Source of the DNA: Streptomyces sp. DH5
GTDB lineage: Bacteria > Actinomycetota > Actinomycetes > Streptomycetales > Streptomycetaceae
NCBI RefSeq assembly: GCF_020873915.1
Contig: NZ_JAHWGP010000003.1
Span: 62,001-126,000, forward strand
Reading direction: 5' to 3'
Length of the DNA stretch: 64,000 nucleotides
Shown: positions 52,609 to 63,267 of the stretch, one piece after another
Layout of the letters: each line of letters starts with the position of its first letter
How positions within the stretch are numbered: position 1 is the stretch's first letter
Translations under genes and position numbers: made by a program
The notes under the pieces: model-generated
The model's database searches: none
What the model was told of the DNA's origin: nothing
Seen by the model: the letters and a program-made list of their open reading frames with translations, nothing else

Positions 52609-53261
52609 CGCACCTCTCCCCTGGCCAGGTGGGAGAACCAGCCGACGTGCCGGTGGACCACGCCCACGGCCGCCTCCGCGTCGCCCGAGCGCAGCGCCTG
52701 AAGGATCTCCTCGTGTTCGGCGACGTTCTTGGCGATGCGGTCGGGGTGGGAGTGCATCACGGCCACGCCCATGCGCAGCTGGCGGTCGCGGAGCTGGTCG
52801 TAGAGACGGGAGAGGATCTCGTTGCCGCCGCTGCGGACGATCTCCGCGTGGAAGCACCGGTCGGTCACGGAGGCGGCGGCGAAGTCGCCCGCGGCGGCCT
52901 GCTCCTTCTGCCGTGCCAGCAGCTGCTCCAGACGCTCGATGAGACCGGGCGGCGCGGGCACGGCCTTCCTGGCGGCGTGCTCCTCGACGAGCAGCCGGGT
53001 CTCCACCACGTCGGCGATCTCCTGGGCGGAGACCGGCAGCACCAGGGCGCCCTTCTTCGGGTAGAGCTTGATCAGCCCTTCGGCCTCCAGCCGCAGCAGC
53101 GCCTCGCGCACCGGGGTGCGCGAGACCCCCACGGCCTCGGCAAGCTCGCCTTCGGTGAGCAGCGTGCCGCCCTCGTAACGGCGCTCCAGGACGCCCTGTT
53201 TGACGTGGCTGTAGACGCGCTCGGCGGCGGGTGGTTGCTTCACGGGAGCCAGGCTGGTCAT
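52605..53261 (-). CDS. GntR-family regulator with FCD domain
   Basis: A 218-residue FadR-subfamily regulator. The winged helix is at residues 12-75 (AAERVYSHVKQGVLERRYEGGTLLTEGELAEAVGVSRTPVREALLRLEAEGLI) and the all-helical FCD ligand domain follows, with metal-site His residues (DRCFHAEIV, EHEEILQAL, HRHVGWF). It typically represses its operon until an organic acid binds. It is first in a two-gene operon with the MFS transporter. An ACACGTGT palindrome at 53280-53287 just upstream is a possible operator. Confidence 0.92.
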   Translation of the reverse strand: MTSLAPVKQPPAAERVYSHVKQGVLERRYEGGTLLTEGELAEAVGVSRTPVREALLRLEAEGLIKLYPKKGALVLPVSAQEIADVVETRLLVEEHAARKAVPAPPGLIERLEQLLARQKEQAAAGDFAAASVTDRCFHAEIVRSGGNEILSRLYDQLRDRQLRMGVAVMHSHPDRIAKNVAEHEEILQALRSGDAEAAVGVVHRHVGWFSHLARGEVR

Positions 53262-53383
53262 GCCGACAGGATAGATACAACACGTGTGCGTGGAAGCATA
53301 CGTCCACGATGCGGACCGTATCCCCGCCCCGGAAAGTCGGGCCCGCCGCGAGCACAACCATCCGCCTCCGGAGGGAGTCGGAC

Positions 53384-53464
53384 ATGTGCGGACCCATTGT
53401 CGGCCGCACCCACAACTTCGCCGCACCACTGGGGCATTCAACTCAATCGGGGTACCTCACTTGA
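53384..53464 (+). CDS. Possible 26-codon leader peptide upstream of DD-peptidase
   Basis: ATG 53384 has the strong ribosome site GGAGG 9 bases upstream and opens a frame MCGPIVGRTHNFAAPLGHST that ends in TGA at 53462-53464. That stop overlaps the TTG start of the DD-peptidase gene (TTGA). The following TTG has only a weak ribosome site, so translation may be coupled through this leader. The peptide resembles nothing known. An alternative is that GTG 53386 starts a longer form of the DD-peptidase. Confidence 0.4.
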   Translation: MCGPIVGRTHNFAAPLGHSTQSGYLT

Positions 53465-54375
53465 AGATCGCCATTCAGGCCGTCCGCCTGCGCAGAGCCG
53501 TCGGCGTCGCCGTGACCACCGGCGCCCTGGTCTCGGCGGGCGCCCTCTCCGCGGCGCCGGCGCAGGCCGCACCCGTGCAGGCCGCACCCGTGCCCACGAT
53601 CGTCGCCAAGGGCGGCTTCGTGATGAACAACGCGAACGGCAAGTCGCTGTACGCGAAGGGCGCGGACACACGCCGTTCGACCGGTTCGACGACGAAGATC
53701 ATGACCGCGAAGGTCGTGCTCGCGCAGAAGAACCTGAACCTCGACGCCAAGGTCACCATCCAGAAGGCGTACAGCGACTACATCGTGTCGAAGAACGCCT
53801 CGTCCGCGCGGCTGATCGTCGGCGACAAGGTCACCGTGCGCCAGCTGCTGTACGGGCTGATGCTGCCGTCCGGCTGCGACGCGGCGTACGCGCTGGCCGA
53901 CAAGTTCGGTACCGGTTCGACGCGTTCCGCCCGCGTGAAGTCGTTCATCGGCAAGATGAACGCGGACGCGAAGAAGCTGGGCCTGAAGAACACCCACTTC
54001 GACTCGTTCGACGGCATCGGCAACGGCAAGAACTACTCCACGCCGCGCGATCTGACGAAGATCGCGAGCAGCGCGATGAAGAACTCGACGTTCCGCTCGA
54101 TCGTGAAGACGAAGAAGTACACGGCGAAGACGAGGACGAAGTCGGGCGGCACCCGCACGATGGCGCCGTGGACCAACACGAACACGCTGCTCAGCAGCTA
54201 CTCGGGCACGATCGGCGTGAAGACCGGCTCCGGCTCGACCTCCAAGTACTGCCTGGTCTTCGCCGCGACCCGGGGCGGCAAGACGGTCATCGGCACGGTC
54301 CTCACCTCCTCCTCCGCCGCCCAGCGCGAGAAGGACGCCAAGAAGCTCCTGGGCTACGGCTTCGGCAAGATCTGA
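53461..54375 (+). CDS. Secreted D-alanyl-D-alanine carboxypeptidase/transpeptidase, K15 type (S11)
   Basis: A 304-residue exported serine peptidase acting on peptidoglycan stem peptides. The signal peptide ends near ALSAAPAQAA. The active-site tetrad STTK (TGSTTKIMTA) is followed by the second motif SGC rather than SxN (MLPSGCDAAYALAD), the hallmark of the Streptomyces K15 enzyme, and by KTG in GVKTGSGS. There is no C-terminal membrane helix. TTG 53461 is the likely start, weakly supported; GTG 53386 in frame would add 25 residues. A hairpin terminator follows. Confidence 0.9.
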   Translation: MKIAIQAVRLRRAVGVAVTTGALVSAGALSAAPAQAAPVQAAPVPTIVAKGGFVMNNANGKSLYAKGADTRRSTGSTTKIMTAKVVLAQKNLNLDAKVTIQKAYSDYIVSKNASSARLIVGDKVTVRQLLYGLMLPSGCDAAYALADKFGTGSTRSARVKSFIGKMNADAKKLGLKNTHFDSFDGIGNGKNYSTPRDLTKIASSAMKNSTFRSIVKTKKYTAKTRTKSGGTRTMAPWTNTNTLLSSYSGTIGVKTGSGSTSKYCLVFAATRGGKTVIGTVLTSSSAAQREKDAKKLLGYGFGKI

Positions 54376-54390
54376 CGTACGCGGACACGC

Positions 54391-54420
54391 GAGGGCCCGC
54401 CGGCACAGGTGGGCCCTTTC
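54391..54420 (+). terminator. Terminator after DD-peptidase gene
   Basis: A stem AGGGCCCGCC / GGTGGGCCCT with one G.T-type mismatch and a 6-base loop, then TTCG, about 17 bases after the stop. Confidence 0.7.
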
Positions 54421-54567
54421 GCATGTCTCACACGGCTGTCCGCCATACACGTCTCCGTCGACCCGTGCGGCGGTTCCTACCGGCTTCGCTCGCACTCGTG
54501 AACATCATCGAACCGGCTGGCATATGCGTTCCGCCCCGCTCTACGTTCCGCAGCGGAGGTGGTTCAC

Positions 54568-55545
54568 ATGAACGAACCCAGCAAGCGGCCCGAGTCCGCC
54601 GAACGCACCGGGGCCATCGACATCAGCGACTTCATCTACGCAGCGACCGGAGAACGGGTCCGGCGGCTGACCATGCCGAACGGAAGCCACTGGTTCCCAG
54701 CGGTAGACGTCTGCAAGTCGCTGGGGTACACGACCCCCCGGAAGGCCCTCATCGACCATGTTCCGGAGGACCATCGAGACAATCTCGAGACAGTGACTGG
54801 AAGTCACTGTCTCAGCATTCCCGCAGGTCGGAGCTGGCGTCGAGACCTTCAGCTCATCGATCTGCAAGGTCTGATCATGCTCGTCAACGCGTGCACGAAG
54901 CCGGCCTGCGCACCCTTCAAACAGTGGGTGGCCGAGGTGATCGAGGCAGTGCAGCAGGAAGGGCACTACACCTTGGCGGAGGCCGAGGTGCAGCCCGTCG
55001 AACCCGGTGCACCCATCGCCTACGCCATGCCGGAGCAGGTCGCCGACGCCATCGTCCGGCTGGAGGCGCACAACCTTCAGCTGGACGAGGAGCTGGCCGG
55101 CGGGCAGCGCGAGTCGATTGCTTTGCAGAAGGAGATGCTGACCACGCAACAGGAAGCGCTCGCCGTTCAGCGGGCGACCCTCGCGGTGCAGCAGGCCCTG
55201 GTGCGGGCGATGGAGCGGATCGCCGACCGGTTCGACACCCTCGTCCTGGAACGTCGTCCGGCCGGAGGGCACCTCACCACGCTGCCCACCACCGAGTCGG
55301 TGCTGGCCGACTGGCGGGAGCGGCTGTCCGTGACCGAGGACGTGTGGGCGGTGGCCGTGGTGATCGCCCCGGTGCTCGTCGAACGGGGTGAGCTGCGGGA
55401 GCCGCTGGAGTCGATCGCCGCCCGTACGGGGCTGTCCGTGCGCCGTGTCAACGAGTGTCTCCGCATGCTGCGCAAACACGCCTGCATCCGCCCGCGGGGC
55501 GGGGCCGCGGACGGGGCCCCGGTGTACGTGCTGCACCGGACCTGA
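54568..55545 (+). CDS. BRO-N domain phage-antirepressor-like protein
   Basis: A 325-residue protein; ATG 54568 has GGAGG 8 bases upstream. Residues 15-130 form a BRO-N domain (GSHWFPAVDVCKSLGYTTPRKALIDHVPEDHRDNLETVTGSHCLS, DLQLIDLQGLIMLVNACTKPACAPFKQWV), seen in phage antirepressors and baculovirus BRO proteins. A Gln/Glu/Ala-rich coiled coil (residues about 165-220) follows. It ends in a winged helix (GELREPLESIAARTGLSVRRVNECLRMLRKHACIRPR). Stand-alone copies are frequent in Streptomyces chromosomes. Phage origin is plausible, but no other phage gene is near. Confidence 0.88.
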   Translation: MNEPSKRPESAERTGAIDISDFIYAATGERVRRLTMPNGSHWFPAVDVCKSLGYTTPRKALIDHVPEDHRDNLETVTGSHCLSIPAGRSWRRDLQLIDLQGLIMLVNACTKPACAPFKQWVAEVIEAVQQEGHYTLAEAEVQPVEPGAPIAYAMPEQVADAIVRLEAHNLQLDEELAGGQRESIALQKEMLTTQQEALAVQRATLAVQQALVRAMERIADRFDTLVLERRPAGGHLTTLPTTESVLADWRERLSVTEDVWAVAVVIAPVLVERGELREPLESIAARTGLSVRRVNECLRMLRKHACIRPRGGAADGAPVYVLHRT

Positions 55546-55561
55546 GCGGTCCGGCACGACA

Positions 55562-55598
55562 GGAGGGGCGTCGCAACTCCAACTTGCGGCGCCCCTCC
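55562..55598. terminator. Bidirectional terminator between BRO-N and bkd genes
   Basis: A 15-bp stem GGAGGGGCGTCGCAA / TTGCGGCGCCCCTCC with one G.T pair and a 7-base loop, between convergent genes. Confidence 0.85.
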
Positions 55599-55625
55599 CG
55601 TACTGAATCTACCGGTACGTGGCCG

Positions 55626-57041
55626 TCACGCCCAAGTGATCAGCCGCTTCGGGTTCTCCAGGATCGCGGCCACGTCGGCCAGGACCTTGGATCCCAGTTC
55701 GCCGTCGACCAGGCGGTGGTCGAAGGAGAGCGCCAGGGTGGTCACCTGACGGGGCTTCACCTTGCCCTTGTGGACCCACGGCTGGAGCTTGATCGCGCCG
55801 ACCGCGAGGATCGCGGACTCGCCCTGGTTGAGGATCGGCGTGCCCGTGTCGACGCCGAAGACGCCGACGTTGGTGATCGTGACCGTGCCCGCCTGCATCG
55901 CGGACGGCGAGGTCTTGCCCTCCCTGGCCGTGGACACCAGTTCACCCAGGGACTCGGCCAGCTGGGGCAGGGTCTTGGCGTGGGCGTCCTTGATGTTCGG
56001 GACGATCAGACCGCGCGGGGTGGCCGCCGCGATGCCCAGGTTGACGTAGTGCTTGACCACGATCTCCTGGGCCGCCTCGTCCCAGGAGGCGTTGACGTCC
56101 GGGTTCCGCCTGATGGCGACCAGCAGGGCCTTGGCGATCAGCAGGAGGGGGTTCACCCGCAGACCGGCGAACTCCTTGTCCTGCTTGAGCTCCTCGACCA
56201 GCTTCATGGTGCGCGTCACGTCGACCGTCACGAACTCCGTGACGTGCGGCGCCGTGAACGCCGAACCGACCATGGCCGCCGCCGTCGCCTTGCGCACCCC
56301 CTTGACCGGGATGCGGGTCTCCCGGGCGGTGTCGTACGACACCGGGGCGGGGGCGGCCGGGGCGACAGGGGCGGGCTCGGCCGCCGGGGCGGCCGGTTCC
56401 CGCGTCGCGGACGCCACCGCCGCGTGGACGTCCTCGCGGGTGATGATGCCGTCCGGGCCGGTCGGGGTGACCGTGGCCAGGTCGACGCCCAGGTCCTTCG
56501 CCAGCTTGCGCACCGGCGGCTTCGCCAGCGGGCGGTCCTGGGGGGCGACGGCGGGGGCGCCGTGGCCGTTCAGCTCCGCCTGGACCGCCACCGTCGCCTG
56601 CTGGGCGGCGGCGTCCGGCGCCTGCTTGCGCGGGCGCCGACGGGTGGAGGACGTCGCCACGCCGTAGCCGACCAGGACGGGCTGGCGGGCGGCCGGCTTC
56701 TCGTCGGGTTCGGCGGCGGGCGCGGCGGGGGCGACGGACGCGGCAGGAGCGGCGGGCGCCTCCTCCGCCGGGGCCGCGCCGCCCGCGACGTCCACCGCGA
56801 TGATGGACGTGCCCACGTCCACCGTGGTGCCCTCGGGGAAGTGCAGTGCGCGGACCACGCCGTCGTAGGGGATGGGCAGTTCGACGGCCGCCTTCGCCGT
56901 CTCGACCTCGCAGACCACCTGGCCGTCGGTGACCGTGTCACCCGGCTGGACGTACCACTTGAGGATCTCGGCCTCGGTGAGGCCCTCGCCCACGTCCGGC
57001 ATCTTGAACTCGCGTACGGACGCGTTCGTCATCGTCGTCAC
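55626..57041 (-). CDS. bkdC: Branched-chain 2-oxoacid dehydrogenase E2 (dihydrolipoamide acyltransferase)
   Basis: A 471-residue E2 subunit. The lipoyl domain is at about 10-85 with the modified Lys in CEVETAKAAVELP. A long Ala/Pro-rich linker follows, then the peripheral-subunit-binding domain (PVRKLAKDLGVDLATVTPTGPDGIITREDV) and the acyltransferase domain ending with the active-site motif LSFDHRLVDGELG. GTG 57041 is preferred since GGAG lies 6 bases upstream; ATG 57032 is close by. It follows the E1beta stop by 10 bp. The complex makes branched acyl-CoA primers for fatty acid and polyketide synthesis. Confidence 0.94.
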   Translation of the reverse strand: MTTMTNASVREFKMPDVGEGLTEAEILKWYVQPGDTVTDGQVVCEVETAKAAVELPIPYDGVVRALHFPEGTTVDVGTSIIAVDVAGGAAPAEEAPAAPAASVAPAAPAAEPDEKPAARQPVLVGYGVATSSTRRRPRKQAPDAAAQQATVAVQAELNGHGAPAVAPQDRPLAKPPVRKLAKDLGVDLATVTPTGPDGIITREDVHAAVASATREPAAPAAEPAPVAPAAPAPVSYDTARETRIPVKGVRKATAAAMVGSAFTAPHVTEFVTVDVTRTMKLVEELKQDKEFAGLRVNPLLLIAKALLVAIRRNPDVNASWDEAAQEIVVKHYVNLGIAAATPRGLIVPNIKDAHAKTLPQLAESLGELVSTAREGKTSPSAMQAGTVTITNVGVFGVDTGTPILNQGESAILAVGAIKLQPWVHKGKVKPRQVTTLALSFDHRLVDGELGSKVLADVAAILENPKRLITWA

Positions 57042-57051
57042 GACCCTCTCC

Positions 57052-58029
57052 TCAGTACGCCAGCGAGCGGTCGACGGCGTCGAGCACCCGGTCCAGGTCC
57101 GGGAGGTAGGACTCCTCCAGGCGGGCCGGCGGGTACGGGGCGTGGTAGCCGCCCACCCGCAGCACCGGGGCCTCCAGGTGGTAGAAGCAGCGCTCCGTGA
57201 TCCGCGCCGCGATCTCCGCACCCGAACCGAAGAACACCGGCGCCTCGTGCACCACGACCAGACGGCGCGTCCTCTGCACCGACGCCTGGATCGAGTCGAA
57301 GTCCAGCGGGGAGACCGAGCGCAGGTCCAGCACCTCCAGGGAGCGGCCCTCCTCGGCGGCCGCGTCGGCGACCTCCTGGCACAGCTTCACCATCGGGCCG
57401 TACGCGACCAGGGTGAGGTCCGTGCCCTCGCGGACGGTCCTCGCCTTGTGCAGCGGGCCCGGGATCGCCTCGGTGTCGACCTCGCCCTTGTCCCAGTAGC
57501 GCCGCTTCGGCTCGAAGAAGATCACCGGGTCGTCGCTCTGGATGGCCTGCTGCATCATCCAGTACGCGTCCGACGCGTTCGACGGCGACACGATCTTCAG
57601 ACCGGCGACGTGCGCGAACAGCGACTCCGGGGACTCCGAGTGGTGCTCCACCGCGCCGATGCCGCCGCCGTAGGGGATGCGCACGACGACCGGCATCTTG
57701 ACCTTGCCCAGCGCGCGGGCGTGCATCTTCGCGAGCTGGGTGACGATCTGGTCGTACGCCGGGAAGACGAAACCGTCGAACTGGATCTCCACCACCGGGC
57801 GGTAACCGCGCAGCGCCAGACCGATCGCCGTACCGACGATGCCCGACTCGGCGAGCGGGGTGTCGATGACGCGGCTCTCGCCGAAGTCCTTCTGCAGGCC
57901 GTCCGTCACCCGGAACACGCCGCCGAGCTTGCCGACGTCCTCACCCATGACGAGGACCTTCGGGTCCGTCTCCAGGGCGTGCCGCAGCGACTCGTTGACC
58001 GCCTTGGCCAGGGCCATCTTCTCCGCCAT
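57052..58029 (-). CDS. bkdB: Branched-chain 2-oxoacid dehydrogenase E1 beta subunit
   Basis: A 325-residue transketolase-like E1beta subunit (MAEKMALAKAVNESLRHALETDPKVLVMGEDVGKLGGVFRVTDGL). It carries AESGIVGTAIGLALRGYRPVVEIQFDGFVFPAYDQIV and YGGGIGAVEHHSESPESLFAHVAGLKIV. Together with E1alpha it decarboxylates 2-oxo acids from valine, leucine and isoleucine. It starts 1 bp after the E1alpha stop and is followed 10 bp later by E2, so the three are one operon. Confidence 0.95.
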   Translation of the reverse strand: MAEKMALAKAVNESLRHALETDPKVLVMGEDVGKLGGVFRVTDGLQKDFGESRVIDTPLAESGIVGTAIGLALRGYRPVVEIQFDGFVFPAYDQIVTQLAKMHARALGKVKMPVVVRIPYGGGIGAVEHHSESPESLFAHVAGLKIVSPSNASDAYWMMQQAIQSDDPVIFFEPKRRYWDKGEVDTEAIPGPLHKARTVREGTDLTLVAYGPMVKLCQEVADAAAEEGRSLEVLDLRSVSPLDFDSIQASVQRTRRLVVVHEAPVFFGSGAEIAARITERCFYHLEAPVLRVGGYHAPYPPARLEESYLPDLDRVLDAVDRSLAY

Positions 58030-58030
58030 G

Positions 58031-59236
58031 TCACTTACCCCCGTCTTCGTCCGCGAACGACGCCTGGTAGGCGGCGAACTGTGCCCGCTCCTCGTCCACC
58101 AGCGCGTGCCCGTCCGCGTACACGTTCTCGAAGATGGCGAAGTGGTCCGGGTCCGGCATGGCGCGGACCGCTTCGCGCACCCGCCTGCCCAACGCCTCGC
58201 TCTCGGTCTCCAGTTCCGCGAAGAACCCCTCGTCCACCTGGTGCGCGGACTCCAGGTGGCGACGCAGGCGCAGGATCGGGTCCTTCGCCTCCCAGGCCAG
58301 ACGCTCCTCATCGCCCCGGTAGCGGGTGGGGTCGTCGGAGGTGGTGTGCGCGCCCATGCGGTACGTGAACGCCTCGACCAGCGTCGGGCCCTCACCCGCG
58401 CGGGCCCGCTCCAGCGCCCACTTGGTGACGGCCAGGTTCGCCAGCACGTCGTTGCCGTCCACACGGACGCCCGGGAAGCCGAAGCCCTGCGCACGCTGGT
58501 ACAGCGGCACCCGGGACTGCTTCTCGGTCGGCTCGGAGATCGCCCACTGGTTGTTCTGGCAGAAGAACACGACGGGAGCGTTGTAGACCGCGGAGAAGGT
58601 GAAGGCCTCGGCCACGTCGCCCTGGCTGGAGGCGCCGTCGCCGAAGTACGCGATGACGGCACTGTCCGCGCCGTCCTTGGTGATGCCCATCGCGTAACCC
58701 GTGGCGTGCAGCGTCTGGGAACCGATGACGATCGTGTACAGGTGGAAGTTGTTGCCGTTGGGGTCCCAGCCGCCGTTGTTCACCCCGCGGAACATGCCGA
58801 GCAGGTTGGTCGGGTCCACCCCCCGGCACCACGCCACGCCGTGCTCACGGTAGGTGGGGAAGACGTAGTCGTCGTCGCGCAGCGCCCGGCCGGAGCCGAT
58901 CTGCGCCGCCTCCTGCCCGAGCAGCGACGCCCACAGGCCCAGCTCGCCCTGGCGCTGCAGGGAGGTGGCCTCGGCGTCGAAGCGGCGGGTGAGCACCATG
59001 TCGCGGTACAGACCGCGCAGGTCGTCGGCGGTGATGTCGGCGACGTACCTGTCGAACTCGGCGTTCTTGACGCGCTTGCCCTCCGGCGTCAGCAACTGGA
59101 CGAGGGCGGGCTCGGCGCTCTTCCCGGCGCCGGCGGCCTTCTTGGTGGTGCTGGTGGTGCGCTTGGTGCCGGTGGCGCCGGCCTTGCTTCCGGCGCTGCG
59201 TCGCGGTGTGCGCGCGGCAGTGCTCTCCACGGTCAC
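58031..59236 (-). CDS. bkdA: Branched-chain 2-oxoacid dehydrogenase E1 alpha subunit
   Basis: A 401-residue E1alpha subunit. A basic Ser/Thr/Ala/Lys-rich N-terminus (about 45 residues) precedes the catalytic part with GLYRDMVLTRRFDAEATSLQRQGE. The thiamine-diphosphate motif is GDGASSQGDVAEAFTFSAVYNAPVVFFCQNNQWAIS. GTG 59236 follows GGAGGAGC. It is first in the bkd operon, and the promoter region holds a 14-bp perfect palindrome. Streptomyces usually have two bkd clusters; which paralogue this is cannot be decided from the window. Confidence 0.95.
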   Translation of the reverse strand: MTVESTAARTPRRSAGSKAGATGTKRTTSTTKKAAGAGKSAEPALVQLLTPEGKRVKNAEFDRYVADITADDLRGLYRDMVLTRRFDAEATSLQRQGELGLWASLLGQEAAQIGSGRALRDDDYVFPTYREHGVAWCRGVDPTNLLGMFRGVNNGGWDPNGNNFHLYTIVIGSQTLHATGYAMGITKDGADSAVIAYFGDGASSQGDVAEAFTFSAVYNAPVVFFCQNNQWAISEPTEKQSRVPLYQRAQGFGFPGVRVDGNDVLANLAVTKWALERARAGEGPTLVEAFTYRMGAHTTSDDPTRYRGDEERLAWEAKDPILRLRRHLESAHQVDEGFFAELETESEALGRRVREAVRAMPDPDHFAIFENVYADGHALVDEERAQFAAYQASFADEDGGK

Positions 59237-59432
59237 GTGTGCTCCTCCGTCGGTCCGGCCCCCGGGGTTGCCGGTAGGCCAGTGCGGCTCACCTGTTACT
59301 CGACCACCGGGCACGGGGTGGGTGCCACTCGGCCGGGAACAGGCGTGACAGGTGCCCCGGCGAGCGCCCTGCAACAGGCACGTTACCCAGTGCGCCACAT
59401 TTCTGTGAAACACCTTCTGACCTGCGATTTTG

Positions 59433-59446
59433 CTTGGATATCCAAG
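59433..59446. promoter_or_regulatory. Palindromic operator candidate upstream of bkd operon
   Basis: CTTGGATATCCAAG, a perfect 14-bp palindrome in a locally AT-rich stretch about 200 bp upstream of bkdA, in the 388-bp gap between bkdA and the kinase gene. The gap shows no other gene. Lrp/AsnC or other dimeric regulators control bkd operons elsewhere; which protein would bind here is unknown. Confidence 0.55.
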
Positions 59447-59624
59447 TAAATCGGGAAGGCGGTGAGAGCGCGCTGGTCACAGCCTTGCAGGAGGCCGGAG
59501 CAACGGCACGTTATCCCGGCCACCCCTGGCACGGGAAGAGCCGACCTCACTGACGGCACGGCGTGCCGCGCCGGGAGTCACGGGGTGCCAGAAGCGGGAC
59601 CATTCAGGGCCGTGACCCGGCGCG

Positions 59625-61208
<1,584 letters not shown>

Positions 61209-61557
61209 CAGTCCTCGCCGTCGTTTCTGCCCGCGGTGCGCGCGGTGTTGTTTCACGGTCTCCGTCGGCCCACGCTACAGCCTCCGCACGAGGCTCCGGT
61301 CCGAGACGGGCTGCCGGGGCCGGCACGAGACGGACCGGCCATGAAACCCGCACTCCGTACTGTCGTGCAAATTGCGTGTACCGGTGGTACGGCCCCTGTA
61401 ACGCTTCCGCGACGCTTCTTTCGCGTACGGTCACGGAACGGGCACCACGCTTGACGTGTCAGTGGCCTGGGGCAGACTGGCCGGGAATAGCACTTTCGAT
61501 CTACGACGAGAACAGTCACCGACGGTGGCGCCGGAGAGGCTACGGGGGACGCGGAAC
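61209..61557. promoter_or_regulatory. 349-bp promoter region between two divergent kinase genes
   Basis: Contains no gene. A plausible rightward promoter is TTGACG (61451-61456) with CAGACT 16 bases on (61473-61478). A short inverted repeat GTACC-GGT-GGTAC lies at 61378-61390. Both genes may be expressed from separate promoters in this gap. Confidence 0.4.
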
Positions 61558-63213
61558 ATGAGCCAGGACGGCGCACAGGGCCAGTACGCGGGGCGGGCGC
61601 TCGCCGGCGGCCGTTACCAACTGCGGGACCTGCTCGGCCAGGGCGGCATGGCGTCGGTGCACCTCGCCTACGACAGCGTGCTCGACCGCCAGGTCGCCAT
61701 CAAGACGTTGCACACGGAACTCGGCCGGGAGCAGGCGTTCCGTGAGCGCTTCCGCCGCGAGGCCCAGTCCGTGGCGAAGCTCACGCACACCAACATCGTC
61801 TCGGTCTTCGACACCGGCGAGGACGACGTGGACGGCATGACGACGCCGTTCATCGTCATGGAGTACGTCGAGGGCCGCCCGTTGGGCTCCGTGCTCGACG
61901 AGGACGTCCGGCAGCAGGGCGCGATGCCCGCCGACAAGGCGCTGAAGATCACCGCGGACGTGCTCGCGGCGCTGGAGATCAGCCACGAGATGGGGCTGGT
62001 CCACCGGGACATCAAGCCGGGCAACGTGATGATGACCAAGCGCGGCGTGGTCAAGGTGATGGACTTCGGCATCGCCCGCGCCATGCAGTCGGGTGTCACG
62101 TCGATGACGCAGACCGGCATGGTCGTCGGCACCCCGCAGTACCTCTCCCCGGAGCAGGCGCTCGGGCGGGGCGTCGACGCGCGCTCGGACCTGTACTCGG
62201 TCGGCATCATGCTGTTCCAGCTCGTCACCGGGCGGCTGCCGTTCGAGGCGGACTCGCCGCTGGCCATCGCGTACGCACACGTACAGGAGGAACCGCCGAC
62301 CGCGTCCTCGATCAACCGCTCGCTGCCGCCGGCCGTGGACGCGCTGATCGCCCGCGCGCTGAAGAAGAACCCCAACGAGCGTTTCCCCAGCGCGGAGGCG
62401 ATGCGCGGGGAGTGCCTGCGGGTGGCGCAGTCCTTCCGGGCGGCCCCGCCGAGCATCGTGCCGGGCGCCCAGGCGCAGAGCGGCGCGGGCGTCGGCTCCG
62501 CGGTGTTCCCTCCGGTCGACCAGGCGACCCCGGCCCCCACGGGCAACGTGCAGACGCCCTACCAGCCGGCCCCGCAGCCGAACCCGTACAGCACGCCGGC
62601 CCCGTCCGCGCCGTCCCCGGCGTACGGCTATCCGCAGCACGGCGGCTACCAGACACCGAACACGGCGGCGTACTCGCCGCAGCAGGGCGCGTCGACCCCG
62701 CCGCCGTACAACATCACCCCGCAGTCCCCGGGCGCCGGTGGCGGCGGTGGCGGCCGGAACAAGCCGGTGATCATCGGCTCGATCGCCGTCTCCGTGCTGG
62801 CCGTCGGCGGTCTGGTCACGGCTCTGCTGGTGAACGGCGGCGACAAGGACCCGCAGGGCGGCGGGGGCACCAGCGCCTCGGCGTCGGCGTCGGCGTCGGC
62901 GACGAAGGCAGAGGGCTACCGCGGGCCCGACACGTCGAAGAAGATCGACACGGAGGAGTGCGAGGAGCCGCAGGAGTCGTACAACGACCCCGACAAGATC
63001 CGGCTGCCCAACTTCAAGTTCAAGTACATCGGCTCGGTGCGGGAGTGTCTGCAGGCCGCCGGCTGGGGCGACTTCAAGATCCTCGAGGTGGACGAGAACA
63101 CCTACGGCGAGGGTTCGGTCCGCGAGCAGTTCCCGCCGGCCGGCACGGACGTCGACCCCGAGGACATGCCGGAGATCACCCTCAAGGTCTCGACGGGCAA
63201 CCCGCCCTCCTGA
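61558..63213 (+). CDS. Membrane Ser/Thr protein kinase with PASTA-like outer domain
   Basis: A 551-residue Hanks-type kinase. Catalytic domain about 20-285: LGQGGMASVHLAYD, VAIKTL, HRDIKPGNVMM, DFGIA, MTQTGMVVGTPQYLSPEQ. A Pro/Gln/Tyr-rich juxtamembrane linker follows, then a transmembrane helix (VIIGSIAVSVLAVGGLVTALLV, about 400-425), a Ser/Ala spacer and one C-terminal PASTA-like domain (LQAAGWGDFKILEVDENTYGEGSVREQFPPAGTDVDPEDMPEITLKVS) with two cysteines. The kinase core is close to that of the divergent neighbour, suggesting an old duplication. Targets are unknown. Confidence 0.94.
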   Translation: MSQDGAQGQYAGRALAGGRYQLRDLLGQGGMASVHLAYDSVLDRQVAIKTLHTELGREQAFRERFRREAQSVAKLTHTNIVSVFDTGEDDVDGMTTPFIVMEYVEGRPLGSVLDEDVRQQGAMPADKALKITADVLAALEISHEMGLVHRDIKPGNVMMTKRGVVKVMDFGIARAMQSGVTSMTQTGMVVGTPQYLSPEQALGRGVDARSDLYSVGIMLFQLVTGRLPFEADSPLAIAYAHVQEEPPTASSINRSLPPAVDALIARALKKNPNERFPSAEAMRGECLRVAQSFRAAPPSIVPGAQAQSGAGVGSAVFPPVDQATPAPTGNVQTPYQPAPQPNPYSTPAPSAPSPAYGYPQHGGYQTPNTAAYSPQQGASTPPPYNITPQSPGAGGGGGGRNKPVIIGSIAVSVLAVGGLVTALLVNGGDKDPQGGGGTSASASASASATKAEGYRGPDTSKKIDTEECEEPQESYNDPDKIRLPNFKFKYIGSVRECLQAAGWGDFKILEVDENTYGEGSVREQFPPAGTDVDPEDMPEITLKVSTGNPPS

Positions 63214-63267
63214 CCCCCGGAACTCCCGGAACTCCCGGAACGCGAACGCGGAACAGCAGGACACGGT

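Noticed and set aside
54568-55545. Prophage
   Set aside because: A single BRO-N antirepressor-like gene without structural, integration or lysis genes is not evidence for a prophage.
59397-59413. Second parS-like site (TTTCTGTGAAAC)
   Set aside because: Only the right half matches GTGAAAC; the left half has too many mismatches.
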